This document shows, piece after piece, positions 1-40,805 of a stretch of DNA of 64,000 bases. Within the stretch, counting starts at the first letter, position 1. Each line of letters starts with the position of its first letter. The translations under genes were made by a program, and so were the position numbers. The notes beneath the pieces are model-generated. The model was not told the DNA's origin. It searched no databases and worked only from the letters and a program-made list of their open reading frames with translations. This DNA comes from Norana najaformis (Eukaryota; Annelida; Clitellata; Crassiclitellata; Hormogastridae). The DNA lies in contig OZ029917.1 in assembly GCA_964023275.1 (NCBI GenBank), positions 18,288,287 through 18,352,286 of the forward strand, written 5' to 3'.

Positions 1-558
1 TAGGATTCTCCGGAATATTGACTTTATCGACCCATTCCGTCTCGAACGCCAAACGACGAATACCCCAACGGTGCTATCGACCAACTCCAACCAGCGCCAC
101 CAAGCGGTCGTTCTGTCTTACCCCACCTCATCCGCACGCACCATTTCTCCTTGTCCTGCGGCGGCAGCATCTTCTGCCACCCTCGACGGGGCTGCTGCTG
201 CTGCTACTGGTGTGGCCGTCGTCATTTCGCCGAAGTTCAGCTGCGACAGTGGTCAGGCTCCGTCGCCGTCAAGGACCGGCCTCAGCGGGCGTCGCCGTCC
301 ATCCGTGCGTCCGTCAGTTAAGGATTCGTTGGCCCCTGTAGCCACCGCCGCACCACATGCAGCAGACGCCGACGAATTGCGAGGAGTGGACCTGAAACGA
401 ATCGATAATCGATCGCCTTCATCATCGCAAGGGCAACAATCGACTGCTGCTGCTGCTGCTGTTGGCGGCGGCGCCGCTTTGAAGGCTACATTCATCTCTC
501 GTCTTCGGAGAAGAAAGGAAGGAAAGAGTTAGCAAAGAAGATTTGGCATCGTGCTCAG
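1..558 (+). other. GC-rich exon-like stretch, possible 5' non-coding exon
   Basis: This GC-rich stretch contrasts with the AT-rich DNA after it. It holds two overlapping open frames (18-341 and 71-532) that read as low-complexity Ala/Ser/Pro/Arg sequence with a short poly-Ala run, and I recognise no domain in them. A good 5' splice site (CAG followed by GTAGGC) follows position 558. The next exon downstream with a matching acceptor is the first TRPC exon at 7544, so this could be its 5'-UTR exon. It could equally be the end of an unrelated gene outside the window. The link is inference only. Confidence 0.25.
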
Positions 559-1745
559 GTAGGCCTACGCAAAGATAATAAGGATGAAGACGACGACGAT
601 AATGATAACGATGATGATAATAATGATGATGATGTTGTTGTTGTTGTTGATGATGATGTTTTAGGTAATAAGACATTCTTAATCTGTTCCGCGCGATATT
701 TCTGGCTCCGCAAGGAGTAATAAAGTTATTTATCACTGATTAATAATTTCTTTGAGGCATCCGAGTAAGCTCTTAATGACTTCTTCTTGGGTGTGTATGG
801 CTTGCAGAACAGAATGTTTTACTTGCTTTAAACTATTACCCCATGGTCTTTCTTAATTCCAAACAGCTGGAGCACGCCCATCCAGATCTGTTTCACATGA
901 TAGCGAATGATCAAATGAAGCTGTTGTAATGGGGTCAACTACTTTGGGTCTTATATCGGAGTCAATGGATGCAGTTAATATGAAGTCTGACGGGTCACTA
1001 AGGACAGTTTAAACCCTAAAACAGTCCTTTCACACCATCCCGTCTCAACCCATCTTTTCTCCTCTCTTTCTGATCTAATACTAGCTAATCTAATTATTTC
1101 TATAGCTCCGCTATCATAAGGCACAAGAGAAGACGTAATCCGTTGGAGAAGTGCAGTCGAATCCAATTGATCAACGCAAGCAACGGAAACAGAGGAAACT
1201 TAAGTTTAGATTTGAATGCTGTGTATTGCATGCTATTTGTTTTTCAAAAGCAATACACGTTTCCTTATGGATATTCTGCAGCCTCAAAACGCACAAATGT
1301 ACAAAAATATACACTGATCTTACCGGGAATATTGGTAAACTTTTAATTTTCTTGTCTTCTGGTCTTTCCTGGCTGACCCACCAAATCGGTCTTGGAACCC
1401 TCGGTGGGGTGTCATGGTCATCTACAGGCTCCTTTGCTCCCCTCCTGCCCTATTCCCATTCCCTCTCTTTCACTACCGCCATCGGCATTCGATATGTAGA
1501 AAAAGAACGGTTGCTTCCACCAATCCACCGACGTTTCCCTCGTCGGCTGAGATGCCTTCCTTCGTTTCCTACTTAGATCCGTGCGGTGGAGGAGAAAGAG
1601 GGGGCGTAGCGGATGAGAGGGAGGAGAGAAAATGGGACTGAGGGAGGGGCAGATTGTGTGATCGGTTCCTTCTAATACGACTTCTTAGATCTACCCCGTC
1701 AATAGCCTTGACAATCTCAATATATTATAGTATATATTCTACATT
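559..1745. other. Non-coding stretch, no gene seen
   Basis: AT-rich DNA with a short degenerate GAT/GTT repeat at about 583-660. No exon-like open frame bounded by splice sites and no recognisable element was seen. Confidence 0.5.
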
Positions 1746-1792
1746 TCCACACACACACACACGCACACACACGCACACACCGCACACACACA
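1746..1792. repeat. (CA)n microsatellite
   Basis: Interrupted CA dinucleotide run with a few CG interruptions. Confidence 0.9.
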
Positions 1793-1842
1793 TATCGTAG
1801 ACACATATGGAATATAACGAAGCATAAAGGGTGGACTTGTTT

Positions 1843-2225
1843 GTTGTCTTACTGTCTTACATTCATTGTTCTCGTAGGACCTATAAACAGCCAACGACCA
1901 ACAGATCTACTTGCAAGAAACGCCTTTGTACGCCTGTTCGAAGCCCGATCATTGACACTTCGGAAAGACCGTAGACGCATATATAGTCTTTATATATAAT
2001 GAGGCCTAAAGTTGTCTTATTGTGCTACATTCATTGTTCTCGTAAGATTTTTAAGCCGACAACCAGTAGGCTTAATTCCAAAAGACGCCTTTATACACCT
2101 GTATTCTATATTTATAGATCGATATAAGACATATATATGCAATGTTCTCGGCAAACAGAGCATTATATATAAAAGCCCGATCTTTGACAACTTGGAAAGC
2201 TCGTAGACATATTTACATATAATAC
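1843..2225 (+). repeat. Two tandem copies of a dispersed repeat
   Basis: Two diverged direct copies (about 1843-2005 and 2014-2225) share the block TACATTCATTGTTCTCGTA and a later block reading GCCCGATC..TTGACA. A third copy lies inverted at 2456-2590 across an (AT)n run. The second block recurs near 11540 and 49590, which ties these copies to the repeat family described at 2456-3160. Confidence 0.7.
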
Positions 2226-2247
2226 ATTCGCTCTTTACCATCAAAGC

Positions 2248-3160
<913 letters not shown>

Positions 3161-3252
3161 TTGTAGGGCGCTGCATCAACAGAAACTAATACAGTACATG
3201 TTATAAATATTACATGATCGGGAGCCTTTTTATGACACGTAGCACGTGTTTG

Positions 3253-3478
3253 AACAAAGGCGAGATTCGTCGTTTTGTTCGATAGTTTATTGTGTTCAAT
3301 ACTTTCTTGTTTTGTGCCGCGAACGCAGTTCGCAGTCTACATGAAGCACCGGGGAAATGTCAATATTAAGTAAATAAGTGTTGCGCGTAAACGCAGCGTC
3401 ATATAACATCAAACAACATTTCTCGTACTATCGACATCATCGTCGTCCTTGTCAATATCTTGTTCTTGCTGTCCTCTT
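3253..3478 (+). repeat. Left arm of a large inverted repeat
   Basis: This segment is about 85% identical by eye to the reverse complement of 4828-5040. The shared core contains TTTTGTGCCGCGAA and GCAGTTCGCAGTCTACATGAAGCA. The 1.35-kb spacer shows no transposase frame. Confidence 0.7.
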
Positions 3479-3515
3479 CTTCTTCTTCTTCTTCTCCATC
3501 TCCTCCTCCTTCATG
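3472..3515. repeat. (TTC)n/(TCC)n microsatellite
   Basis: Short pyrimidine-rich trinucleotide run. Confidence 0.85.
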
Positions 3516-4827
3516 TTGGGTTCTTCCTCCTCGTGACTTCTTTGTCTCATCTAATCTGAACACTTTCCACAGCCTCTTGAACATTATAACCGCACGTCAG
3601 TTAGAGAGATTCAGTCTCTGGAAGAAGAAGATGTTCGCCTACGAATCTTTTACAGACCCAGACAAATACAACAAAAATCTTTCTTCCAGTACAGGATGAC
3701 AAGAACAAAATCGGCCTTAAAAGACAAGTAGCGACGGATTTAAACATAGGCTTACTAAATAAAACAAGAGGGTTGGACGAAGCAAGGCAGTCGAAACAAG
3801 TTAAAGATTGACAAGGAAGGCAAGAAAGTGAAAGATAAATGAGACGACTGAGGTAAGTAAGAAATGCATGACAAGATCAGATGAAATGAAGCCAGTGAAG
3901 AAAACGCAGCACAAAATGAGATCGAATGATTTTTAGTGAAATGCAACACACAAAATGAGATTCAATGAGACAAGTCAATAAAACGTCAAAAAATGAGTCG
4001 GGATGAGACCAATCAAGAGCACGGAATACAAAATGAGATGTATAATGAGGCGAAGTAAGACACAGTAGATAAGCTCTTAGACAAGGACGACCATTAGATG
4101 ACAAAGAAAAAAGTGAAACACGAGAAGATGTCGTGATATGAGACAAGCCAAGACGCAGCAAGGCAAAACGGCCGAAGCATGGCATCGCTAGACGTGACTA
4201 AATTTTACTATGCAGACGCCAGATTCTGGCCGGACCGAATCATGAGATGTGGTTACTCCGACTAGAAAGGCAAGAGAAAGGCAAGACAGAACAAGAAAAT
4301 CTCGCTAGGTCGGCTAGGACAATGTAAATAACAGCCTTCTATCACTATGGGTGAAATTTGCGCTTAGAAGTGCGTTGTAGAAATCACCATTGATTGACTT
4401 CCGATTAAAGGCATGCAGCAAACGCCGCTGTAATACACCGTCGCCGATACACGAAATGAAGGCTCTATACAAATTTCAGATGATCGGCGCAATTCGTATC
4501 TGCGTCGTTGCCACCGGAGCATTTCAGGTCTTATACGTCATTACCCCTCCTCTGAGTTACAGTAACGGACCAAACACACCGAGTTTAGTAAGATTGTTAT
4601 AGTTTTGGTTTTAAGGAACAAGAGTGAGGTTTTAAGGTTAGTGTACGTGGGCCAAAGTGTTATCGTTTTAATTATGTAATTATCGTCTTATACTTGGTTT
4701 TTAACAAAGCCTTTGTATCCAAGACCGTGGACGTCGTTTGATAATCGCTCCTTAATACCAATTAATAGGGCGGCTTTTTGTGGATTTGCGATAGAATCCA
4801 GCGTTTGGACAGTTTTACCTGCCATCC
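3516..4827. other. Non-coding spacer between inverted repeat arms
   Basis: AT-rich DNA with a purine-rich stretch at 3760-4200 made of degenerate GACAAGA/ATGAGA-like units. No protein family was recognised in any frame. Confidence 0.5.
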
Positions 4828-5040
4828 TGCAAGAGCAAGAAAATTACAAGGACAACGATGATGTCAATAGTAAGTGTATGTTGCTTGATGCTATATGAAG
4901 CTGCGTTCACGCGTAACACTTGCTTACTTACTACTGACATTTTCCCGATGCTTCATGTAGACTGCGAACTGCTTTCGCGGCACAAAACAGGAAGGAATTG
5001 AACGTAACAAACTACCGAACAAAACGATTCATCCTGACGA
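4828..5040 (-). repeat. Right arm of a large inverted repeat
   Basis: Inverted partner of 3253-3478. Read on the minus strand it carries the same core, TTTTGTGCCGCGAA, and then the ACATGAAGCA block. Confidence 0.7.
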
Positions 5041-5211
5041 TCGGATTGACTTAAGTGTGGGTTATGGCCACGATAATGGGATTATGGTTAGTGTTAGAGT
5101 TACCGTTATTTTGGGATTGGCGTTATAGAAACTTGTTTTTATCGCCTTTAGTCATGTGATACTGATCTTACTGGGCTCGGTGCGACTTAGTCGTTGGTAT
5201 GATTAACGGCG

Positions 5212-5300
5212 TTCGCACTGGTCTTGACAGGGCGTCGTTTGCTATTCGAAGGGGTTTTAGATTCGGCACCGTTTACGCGATTTGCCTGCTAGATGTCGCT
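5212..5300 (-). repeat. Dispersed repeat fragment, inverted partner of 6270-6363
   Basis: Shares the blocks AAACGACGCCCTGTCAAGAC and GCCGAATCTAA with 6270-6363 in the opposite orientation. A related block, CTGGTCTTGACAGG, also occurs inside the repeat at 11840. Confidence 0.65.
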
Positions 5301-5375
5301 CGTTTAACGAACCTCGTCTCGTCACGATCTCGTCTTCGCTAGAATTAAACTCCTTAATGACTAATGCAGAGGAAC

Positions 5376-5446
5376 AGGAGGAGGAGGAGGAAGACAAGTA
5401 GGAGGAGGAAAAGGAGGAAGAAGGACAGAAGGAACAGTAGGCGGAT
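5376..5446. repeat. GGA/GAA purine tract
   Basis: Degenerate (GGA)n tract with an AAG interruption. Confidence 0.8.
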
Positions 5447-5771
5447 GACAAAGTCCTATAAAGAAAACTGGAGACATCTGTTCTGGAAGCTCTTGGTCTT
5501 TAATAAAACTGGACTGGTATACTATCGTTCAGTAGTAATTATAAACCAACGCTCCTGTCCTCCGCAATTGTAATTGTAATTTAAGACCCAGTCCGATCAA
5601 TGGATCCGATGATCCATTTTACTCTGATCCAATGAGCCCATCTTATTTCCCATTCTGACATGACTTGATACGGCATCCAGCTAGTACTGTATCACATAAA
5701 CGATCCATCTAATAAAGTCACGTCTAATCTAATCTCTTTTTAAATAATATAGCACCCGCATGATCTATATT

Positions 5772-6128
5772 AACCTACAGTTCATTCATCTATCTAGCCA
5801 TCCATCCATCTATTCATCCTTCCAGCCGGATGTGTCAGTTGGTCTGCTATGAAATCCAGTTCAGTGGATTCAGTTACTGATGATGGCGTGAACCTACAGT
5901 TCATTCATCTATCTAGACATCCATCCATCTATTCATCCTTCCAGCCGGATGTGTCAGTTGGTCTGCTATGAAATCCAGTTCAGTGGATTCAGGTACTGAT
6001 GATGGCGTGAACCTACAGTTCATTCATCTATCTAGACATCCATCCATCTATTCATCCTTCCAGCCGGATGTTTCAGTTGGTCTGCTATGAAATCCAGTTC
6101 AGTGGATTCAGGTACTGATGATGGCGTG
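5772..6128 (+). repeat. Three tandem copies of a 119-bp unit
   Basis: Copies start at 5772, 5891 and 6010, each beginning AACCTACAGTTCATTCATC and ending GATGATGGCGTGA. Copies differ at only a few positions, so the amplification is recent. Each unit contains an ATCC-rich segment. No open frame runs through it. Confidence 0.95.
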
Positions 6129-6907
6129 ACATACAAACTAAGACACGGACACTGGGCCCCATGTCAAAAGAAGACGTTGTTCTAACTAAGCCATCTTCAA
6201 GATGAGCTATTCCTTCAGAGGACATGGTTGCTAATGACGCTGTTATCTGTTATAGTCTAATCGAATTAACCAAGCACCATCTACATGTAGCAGGTGAATC
6301 GCGTAGACTGAGCCGAATCTAATGGCCCTTCGAATATAACAAACGACGCCCTGTCAAGACAGGTGTAATGTAATCAACGTAATCCATTGTTGTCAAACTC
6401 TCCTATCTCACCAAATTCAATCCATTGTGTGGTTGGATCAGACGTAATCCGTGCATAACACGTACCTAATGTAAACTATATCTTGTACCTATAACTATAC
6501 CTAATCCAGTGTCATTATCAATCGCGGGTTTGGCGGGAGGTACTGATGACGCGCGCCCTCCTTACACGGTCTAATGGTTTAATTTATACGCCCCAGACCT
6601 TAGTAACTTTCCCCCTCCTATAACTTAAAAAGGTTTTGGAGATTTGCGTATCCTTCTAACGGGGGATGGTAGATACACTTTCAACAACAGTTAAAAACTC
6701 TTTCGCCAGAGCTGGGCTGGAACCAACGTTAAAGCTGATTAGTCATTTTTGTCGACATGTTGCTAAGATCGATTACTTTCACATTGATTATTATTGTCGA
6801 ATCACCTCGCACGCGCTACACTAACCAGATTATTTAACGTCAACTCTTAGATTTGAAATAGGTTATTTAACTTATGCCTTTAGAGTTTAAACGATTAGTT
6901 AATTAGT
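6129..6907. other. Non-coding stretch with a repeat fragment
   Basis: Holds the plus-oriented repeat fragment at 6270-6363, inverted relative to 5212-5300. Otherwise AT-rich DNA without exon-like frames. Confidence 0.5.
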
Positions 6908-7074
6908 GGGGCACTGTAGCCGATTGGATAGAGCAGTCGGCTTGAAACGCGGAGAGTACGGGTTCGAGCCTCCTCTTAGACGGTCACGGTGTAGGGACCT
7001 TGAGCAAGTTCTTCACTCACAATTGCTTCGCACCTCAGATTCAGATTAACTGATCTTGTGCGCGTAATACATGC

Positions 7075-7118
<44 letters not shown>

Positions 7119-7185
7119 CAACAATAATAACAACAATAATAGCAACAATAATAACAACAATAATACCTCGGATAAGATAATAATA
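6908..7185 (+). mobile_element. tRNA-derived SINE, full-length copy
   Basis: The head looks like a tRNA gene: an A-box-like TAGCCGATTGG near 6918 and a B-box GGTTCGAGCC near 6960. It lacks a proper acceptor stem, so it is not a tRNA gene. A body of about 100 bp follows, then a tail with CCTCAGATTCAGATTAACTG and GCGCGTAATA and an (AAT)n end. Other head copies lie at 12880-13025 (minus) and 33425-33540. The tail block also ends the CR1/L2-like LINE at 30125 (minus) and 33010-33215. Confidence 0.75.
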
Positions 7186-7480
7186 CCTCGAAAAAAATAA
7201 TAGCATTAATAAATATATAATAAATAATAGTAAGTAATAATAAGTAAATAAATGAATAATAGTAATATTAAAGCAATAACAATAATAATATTAAAAAATA
7301 ACAATAGTTATTATTATTATTGTTATGAATATCGATAATAGTATTAGGTAATAATAAGTAAATAAACGAATAATAGTAATATTAAAGCAATAATAATAAT
7401 AATGCTAAAAAACAATAGTTATTATTATTGTTGTGAATGACAATAATACTATGAATGGTATACGTTATCCCTCAGGGTTG
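7186..7480. repeat. Degenerate AAT/ATT-rich low-complexity region
   Basis: Contains two imperfect copies of an approximately 110-bp segment with AATAATAGTAATATTAAAGC (about 7250-7330 and 7365-7440). Confidence 0.7.
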
Positions 7481-7484
7481 AGAA

Positions 7485-7536
<52 letters not shown>
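7481..7536. repeat. (TTA)n microsatellite
   Basis: Trinucleotide run ending a few bases before the acceptor of the first TRPC coding exon. It probably supplies that acceptor's T-rich tract. Confidence 0.9.
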
Positions 7537-7543
7537 CTTTTAG

Positions 7544-7667
7544 GATCCATTTGCGCGGAGGTACTGGATGCTGAGCAGCTCTTCCTCGATGAGCTGCTCT
7601 AACCGACGACGCATACTTTGTCTGCGTCGTTCATCTCTGGACAGAGACTCCTCCGCCTCCTAAGCAG
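7544..7667 (+). promoter_or_regulatory. TRPC 5' untranslated exon part with a short upstream ORF
   Basis: A predicted acceptor (CTTTTAG) ends at 7543. An ATG at 7568 opens a 31-codon frame rich in Ser and Arg that stops with TAA at 7661-7663, four bases before the main ATG at 7668. The main frame has an in-frame TGA at 7590-7592, so translation cannot begin further upstream in this exon. The small frame is a candidate translational control element. Nothing shows that it is translated. Confidence 0.45.
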
Positions 7668-35339
<27,672 letters not shown>

Positions 35340-35989
35340 CAATTCCACCCACTTACACAAATCTATATCATGTAGTATATACTAAATACAACATTAGACA
35401 ATAGTATTATGTAGGCGATACAATATACATCAATTTTTATTCGTGGCTGATGCTCTGAATGCATCGATATTAGGGTGAAGAACATAATAGGTAAGATTAA
35501 GAATGTACACAGCCGTTTCATTCAGGGTACATTTGATTTTTAACTTTCCTACATTAATGGGTCTTTTAGGCCCTATACATCAAGTAGCTTAACATTTCAA
35601 CTTTAGGCTTTTAGCCTGCTATAATGCAAGTTCCAATTATGTGATCCAAGCTAATTGTGAAAACAGGCAACGGTCTAACAACAACAACAGTAATGATAAT
35701 AGGTACTAGTAGTAAAAGAAGATTCGTTTCTTCACTCAGTGGAACACAGATTCGACTGAGATCTCTATGAAGCCACTCGATCATGTAGCCGCTGATCTTG
35801 CAGTAAGAAATAGATCACCATCGATCATGTGATACATTTGGGAATCGCTATCGTGATAATCGGCTGATTCCTGTTCTTCGTCCTGGAAACCAACAGCAAC
35901 CAAATAAGAAGAATTATTCTATTGAGATTTCATCCTCCGACAAACCAATACACTACCCTTAACATCGGATTCTCGCATCAACACGTTCA

Positions 35990-36150
35990 CTGTGCTACCC
36001 ATGATCCATATGACTTTTGAGTTAACATAAGTATTCACTCTGCTACCCATGATCCATATGACTTTTGAATTAACATAAGTATTCATTCTGCTACCCATGA
36101 TCCATATGACTCCCGAGTTAACACAAGTATTCACTCTGTTACCCATGTTC
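35990..36150. repeat. 48-bp tandem repeat, about 3.3 copies
   Basis: Units contain CTACCCATGATCCATATGAC. The period is a multiple of three, so the minus-strand frame repeats every 16 residues, but there is no support for a gene. Confidence 0.9.
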
Positions 36151-36649
36151 ATATGTGTGAAACTGTGTGAAACAGTCGCAAGTAAACGGATCACCAACAA
36201 ACTGGAAAATTCGATCTCTGAATTGAAAGACAGCAAATAACAAGCAGGAGGAGAATAAAAGGAGGAGGAGGAGGATACAAAACATCTGAATGGGGCTCCG
36301 TTGTCAAAATGGAAATCTATAACTCGTATGTTATCAAAATGACCTGCAAAATTATATGCCTTTATGTCGAGCGGAAGCAGTTTTCTTCCGACATACGGTT
36401 TGGTCTTGGTTAGCTGTTTCTAAGGGAAGGCATTCTGTGAAATCGTCTGATATAATCATGTTAGGCAATTAATATTTATAGAAGAATTACGCATGACGTG
36501 TAAATATTTATGTGCATCTGTCAAACTACCGGATTTATACAACCGTGCATAGCAATAATATCAATTTCAAAGATTTCTTCATGCATTTAGTTTAAATTGA
36601 CAATGCAGCGCTTAACTCGTCGATGAATTACATGACAAAATGTTGACGT

Positions 36650-36790
36650 TTATCACCATAGTCATCATCAGCATCAACGTCACCCGTCATCATCGTCATC
36701 ATTACCAGCGCCATTATCGTCGCCTTTGTCAATGTCATCATAACGATCATCATTATTTTATTTATTATAATAATTATTATTATAACGATG
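36650..36790. repeat. ATC/ATT-rich low-complexity region
   Basis: Degenerate trinucleotide repeat. Confidence 0.75.
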
Positions 36791-38225
36791 TTATTCTGCC
36801 TTTATATGCTAACGACTGATGCAGTTCGAAGAAAGATTTAAAATATAAATATGTAAGTGATGAAGTTGTTCCGCCAGAAACCTCCATGAATGCCAATAAA
36901 CAGCCCGCCAATAGCGGCAAACTGAGCTACATTTATACTAAATACCAATAAACCAAAGATGGCGTTTTCAGCGAAGGATTTTAAGAGGCAGGTTAAATCG
37001 TCAGGCAATCAATAAAGATCATAGTAAAAGAAAAAGTGATCAGTGTTCTCTGAGTTTTGTTATGAAGTCTTATTTATGCAAAATTGGAGCGACAGCTTAA
37101 CTTTGCTTTCATGTAGAGTAAGTAATATTTTTATTAGCGCGGGACAAATTACTTGCACATGCAATCGAAAATTTTCTTCCAGATCTCAAGCTTTTCGTAA
37201 CGCATAGTATCTGAGAATTTGTATAGTACCTTTTCACTTTTCAGGATCTCTCTAAGGCGGGTAAAGGAAAAGTAAAGTAGGCCTGGCCTTAGGCGTGTTC
37301 TAAGTGGTCAGCCGGACAGGGCTGCAGATTTTAAGAGCCACCAAATTCTTGGCTGCAAGTTTTTCTTGTTAAATTGAAATTGGCGGGAATGGTGGCCGCG
37401 GCCAACCGTAGTTCATAACCCACAGCTGAATAGGGTCCATTAAAACCCCCAACAATAAGTGGAAATTAACGCTTACGGAGCAACTAAGTTATCCTGATGC
37501 GCAGCATATGATGGATGGAAATCACACTTGTGTACTTACTTACTATTTTGATAAATTGGAATGAGTGATGTATGTGGATATGAGGGTGACGTGCAGTCAC
37601 GTGTCACAGCATGTGAATCGTTGTGCTTGATCACTGCTTAATCGTATTCTTATTCGACTCGGGATGCTCAGCTACGAATCGGGGAAAGGAGAGAATGGGA
37701 GGGAAGGCAGGAAAGGGTAGGGAAATGACGGAAGGAACGGGACCGCAAAATTAGGGTGAACAAGGCCACGAGGAGGCTATGGCCGGCCCTCAGGTTAGCC
37801 TACGTACATGTAAATAGTAAAGTAAAAGGTAGCAGCTTTACCACTCTGCCAGTCATTTATCAAACTTTTCTGACCTATATAGCCTTTGATTTCCTTTATT
37901 TTTAACGACCTTTTCCTTTTTCTCGCAGTTAGCTGTATTAATTCAAATGTTAAGATACAGCCTATAATTGGGGGCATACGTGGGCGGCCAAGGGCTCAGC
38001 TGGAGGACCGTGGCCTATGGTTTCTCATATAAAGCCGCCACAGAAATTACTGATACCTTACCGCAAACAGGTTTTGCTGCGATTCCAAATGCGGTGACGA
38101 ATATATTGCGGTGACATCTACACAGTAAACGAGTATTCTAGCGTTAGGGTCAAAATAACAAGCGAACAAAGGGGCAACGAATGAACAAACAGACGCAGCT
38201 ACGTTAATATTATCTAGGCCCGTGT

Positions 38226-39322
38226 ATCGGCTATACGTGTGTGTTGTATCGGCTATACGTGTGTGTTGTATCGGCTATACGTGTGTATTGTAACGGCTAT
38301 TCGTGTGTGTTGTATCGGCTATACGTGTGTGTTGTATCGGCTATACGTGTGTGTTGTATCGGCTATACGTGTGTGTTGTATCGGTTATACGTGTGTGTTG
38401 TATCGGCTATACGTGTGTGTTGTATCGGCTATACGTGTGTGTTGTATCGGCTATACGTGTGTGTTGTATCGGCTATACGTGTGTATTGTAACGGCTATTC
38501 GTGTGTGTTGTATCGGCTATACGTGTGTGTTGTATCGGCTATACGTGTGTGTTGTATCGGCTATACGTGTGTGTTGTATCGGTTATACGTGTGTGTTGTA
38601 TCGGCTATACGTGTGTATTGTATCGGCTATTCGTGTGTGTTGTATCGTCTATACGTGTGTGTTGTATCGGCTATACGTGTGTGTTGTATCGTCTATACGT
38701 GTGTGTTGTATCGGTTATACGTGTGTGTTGTATCGGCTATACGTGTGTGTTGTATCGGTTATACGTGTGTGTTGTATCGGTTATACGTGTGTGTTGTATC
38801 GGCTATACGTGTGTGTTGTATCGGCTATACGTGTGTGTTGTATCGGCTATACGTGTGTGTTGTATCGGCTATACGTGTGTGTTGTATCGGCTATACGTGT
38901 GTGTTGTATCGGTTATACGTGTGTGTTGTATCGGCTATACGTGTGTGTTGTATCGGTTATACGTGTGTGTTGTATCGGTTATACGTGTGTGTTGTATCGT
39001 CTATACGTGTGTGTTGTATCGGCTATACGTGTGTGTTGTATCGGCTATACGTGTGTGTTGTATCGGCTATACGTGTGTGTTGTATCGGCTATACGTGTGT
39101 GTTGTATCGGTTATACGTGTGTGTTGTATCGGCTATACGTGTGTGTTGTATCGGTTATACGTGTGTGTTGTATCGGCTATACGTGTGTGTTGTATCGGCT
39201 ATACGTGTGTGTTGTATCGGCTATACGTGTGTGTTATATCGGCTATACGTGTGTGTTGTATCGGCTATACGTGTGTGTTGTATCGGCTATACGTGTGTGT
39301 TGTATGGGCTACACGTTTGTGT
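38226..39322 (+). repeat. 22-bp minisatellite, 50 copies, with a 9-unit higher-order repeat
   Basis: Consensus unit CGGCTATACGTGTGTGTTGTAT (22 bp), with the CGG/CGT position at 38228 plus multiples of 22 up to 39306 without any length change. Variants (C to T giving GGTTAT, G to T giving CGTCTAT, and an ATTGTAACGGCTATTC form) recur at a spacing of nine units. As 22 is 1 mod 3 and the unit lacks stops, all three plus frames stay open for about 1 kb. I read this as satellite structure, not a protein. Confidence 0.97.
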
Positions 39323-39707
39323 GCACAATGGTATGTTTGCAATTCGCTGCCGCGAGTATTATGAGTGATCACGAGTCTAAAATTGTAAAGGTGAAGTGTA
39401 GCTGACCTCAGCATGGTAATGTTATTGAAAGTTAATAATGCAACAGCAGTGTTTGCTCTTCTTCCGGAAGGAAAGCAAACAATATAGGATAGTTTTATAC
39501 TGCATTTATGCAAAGAAATAGGACGTGGCATTAGCAGTTCTATAGTTAGTTCAGTCTTATATGCATAGCCGTACCTCTTGCATGGAAGGTCTATCTAAAT
39601 AGACCCAGGCCGATGTAACGTGTGAATGTGCTCCTAGACAAGATCTAGATACTATTATGCGTGGGCAAAATTTTAGTTCGCTTAATTTTTGTGCGATCCG
39701 CCAGTTA

Positions 39708-39892
39708 ATCCATCCATCCATCAATCGATCCATCAATCGATCCATCCATCCATCGTTGCATCCGGTCATCATTCGTCTATCCATCTATCCATCCATCCAT
39801 CATCCATCCATCCATCAGCCATCAATCCATCCATCGACCAATCCAACCATCAATCCATCCATCGATCCATCATCTATCCAACCATTCCAATA
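39708..39892. repeat. (ATCC)n-like array
   Basis: Degenerate ATCCATCCATC units with ATCG variants. Confidence 0.92.
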
Positions 39893-40544
39893 CATTCAAC
39901 ATTTTGAGAGGTTCCAAAAAGGCTCTACATAAATGTGTTGATACATACATACATAACATTACGCCTGCTAATTTGCGCCTGTGTGACCTGCAGTCGCCAT
40001 TTGTAAATCAGACGCATCTCGAAGTATTAAACAAACCCTTGAACCGTTCGGTAAAGTTTTGAAGAGCATTGTAAACAGCAAACATTTGGGGCTCACTTCG
40101 AATCTACAGGCGAGGAATTGCACAGGTGTATCTAGAGAGCACTAGAGAGCCCTGCAGGCCTAGACCCTACCATGTAGGCTCTTTAGGCCTGCATCCAGAT
40201 GATACCAGCTGAAGGTGAAAGTCTGCCTAGCATACGTAGACTGATATTGATGACAACATTCTGATTGAGGAAGAACTTAAGATGTACGAAGTTTAATAAA
40301 CTAAGAACTGCCACAAAACTTGGAGGAAATGTTCGTTTTATCGGCGATTCAAATGTTTGTTCGACTGACAACAGGATCTGCGGCCTCCTTAGGTCTTCTA
40401 ATAAGCCTCATCGGACTTACAGAGGCAACAAGTGGGTGATATATATCGAACGATTACTATTATTACTAAACATATGACTAAATATATTGTTATTTTTGCC
40501 AGAAGGAATATATCCAAAATTATGCCAATTTATATTATTATTTT

Positions 40545-40805
40545 TTAATCCAAAGAATAATATGCCTCGCTTATAGCTGGCTCAATGCGGTGCATAGCAA
40601 TTGCGTTGAAGCGCTGGATGGCTACAGAAAAGCGTTGAAACAGGAACGAACTTTGCCTTGTTTCTCGAGACAGTTTGGTTAGATAATGATAAAGCTTTCT
40701 GATGAGACTAAAACTTTCTTGGTTTATGGGGCCAGGAGTTTCGAAGTCCAGGGGAACAAAGCAGTGTGTCGATAGCATGTCACTATATTTTGTCATCTTC
40801 ACTCT
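40545..40805 (-). mobile_element. LINE protein C-terminal fragment
   Basis: The minus-strand frame includes KYSDMLSTHCFVPLDFETPG, GPINQESFSLIRKL and FLFQRFSVAIQRFNAIA. I recognise this pattern (LxxLGRRL...LLQRxSVAxQRxN) from the C-terminus of a LINE-encoded polyprotein common in marine invertebrates. The same region is at 41025-41155 in the other orientation. Confidence 0.55.

Larger units (their letters stand above)
35340..38227. other. TRPC 3' UTR and intergenic region
   Basis: No exon was recognised. The nearest AATAAA-type signals are near 36252 and 36896, but which one ends the TRPC transcript cannot be told. Contains a 48-bp tandem repeat at 35990-36150 and ATC/ATT-rich DNA at 36650-36790. 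Confidence 0.6.

Noticed and set aside
6908..6980. tRNA gene
   Set aside because: A and B boxes are present, but the acceptor stem does not pair and the sequence continues into a SINE body with related copies elsewhere.
38239..39405. 388-, 375- and 287-residue open frames on the plus strand
   Set aside because: By-product of a stop-free 22-bp unit, open in all three frames, with no splice or start context.
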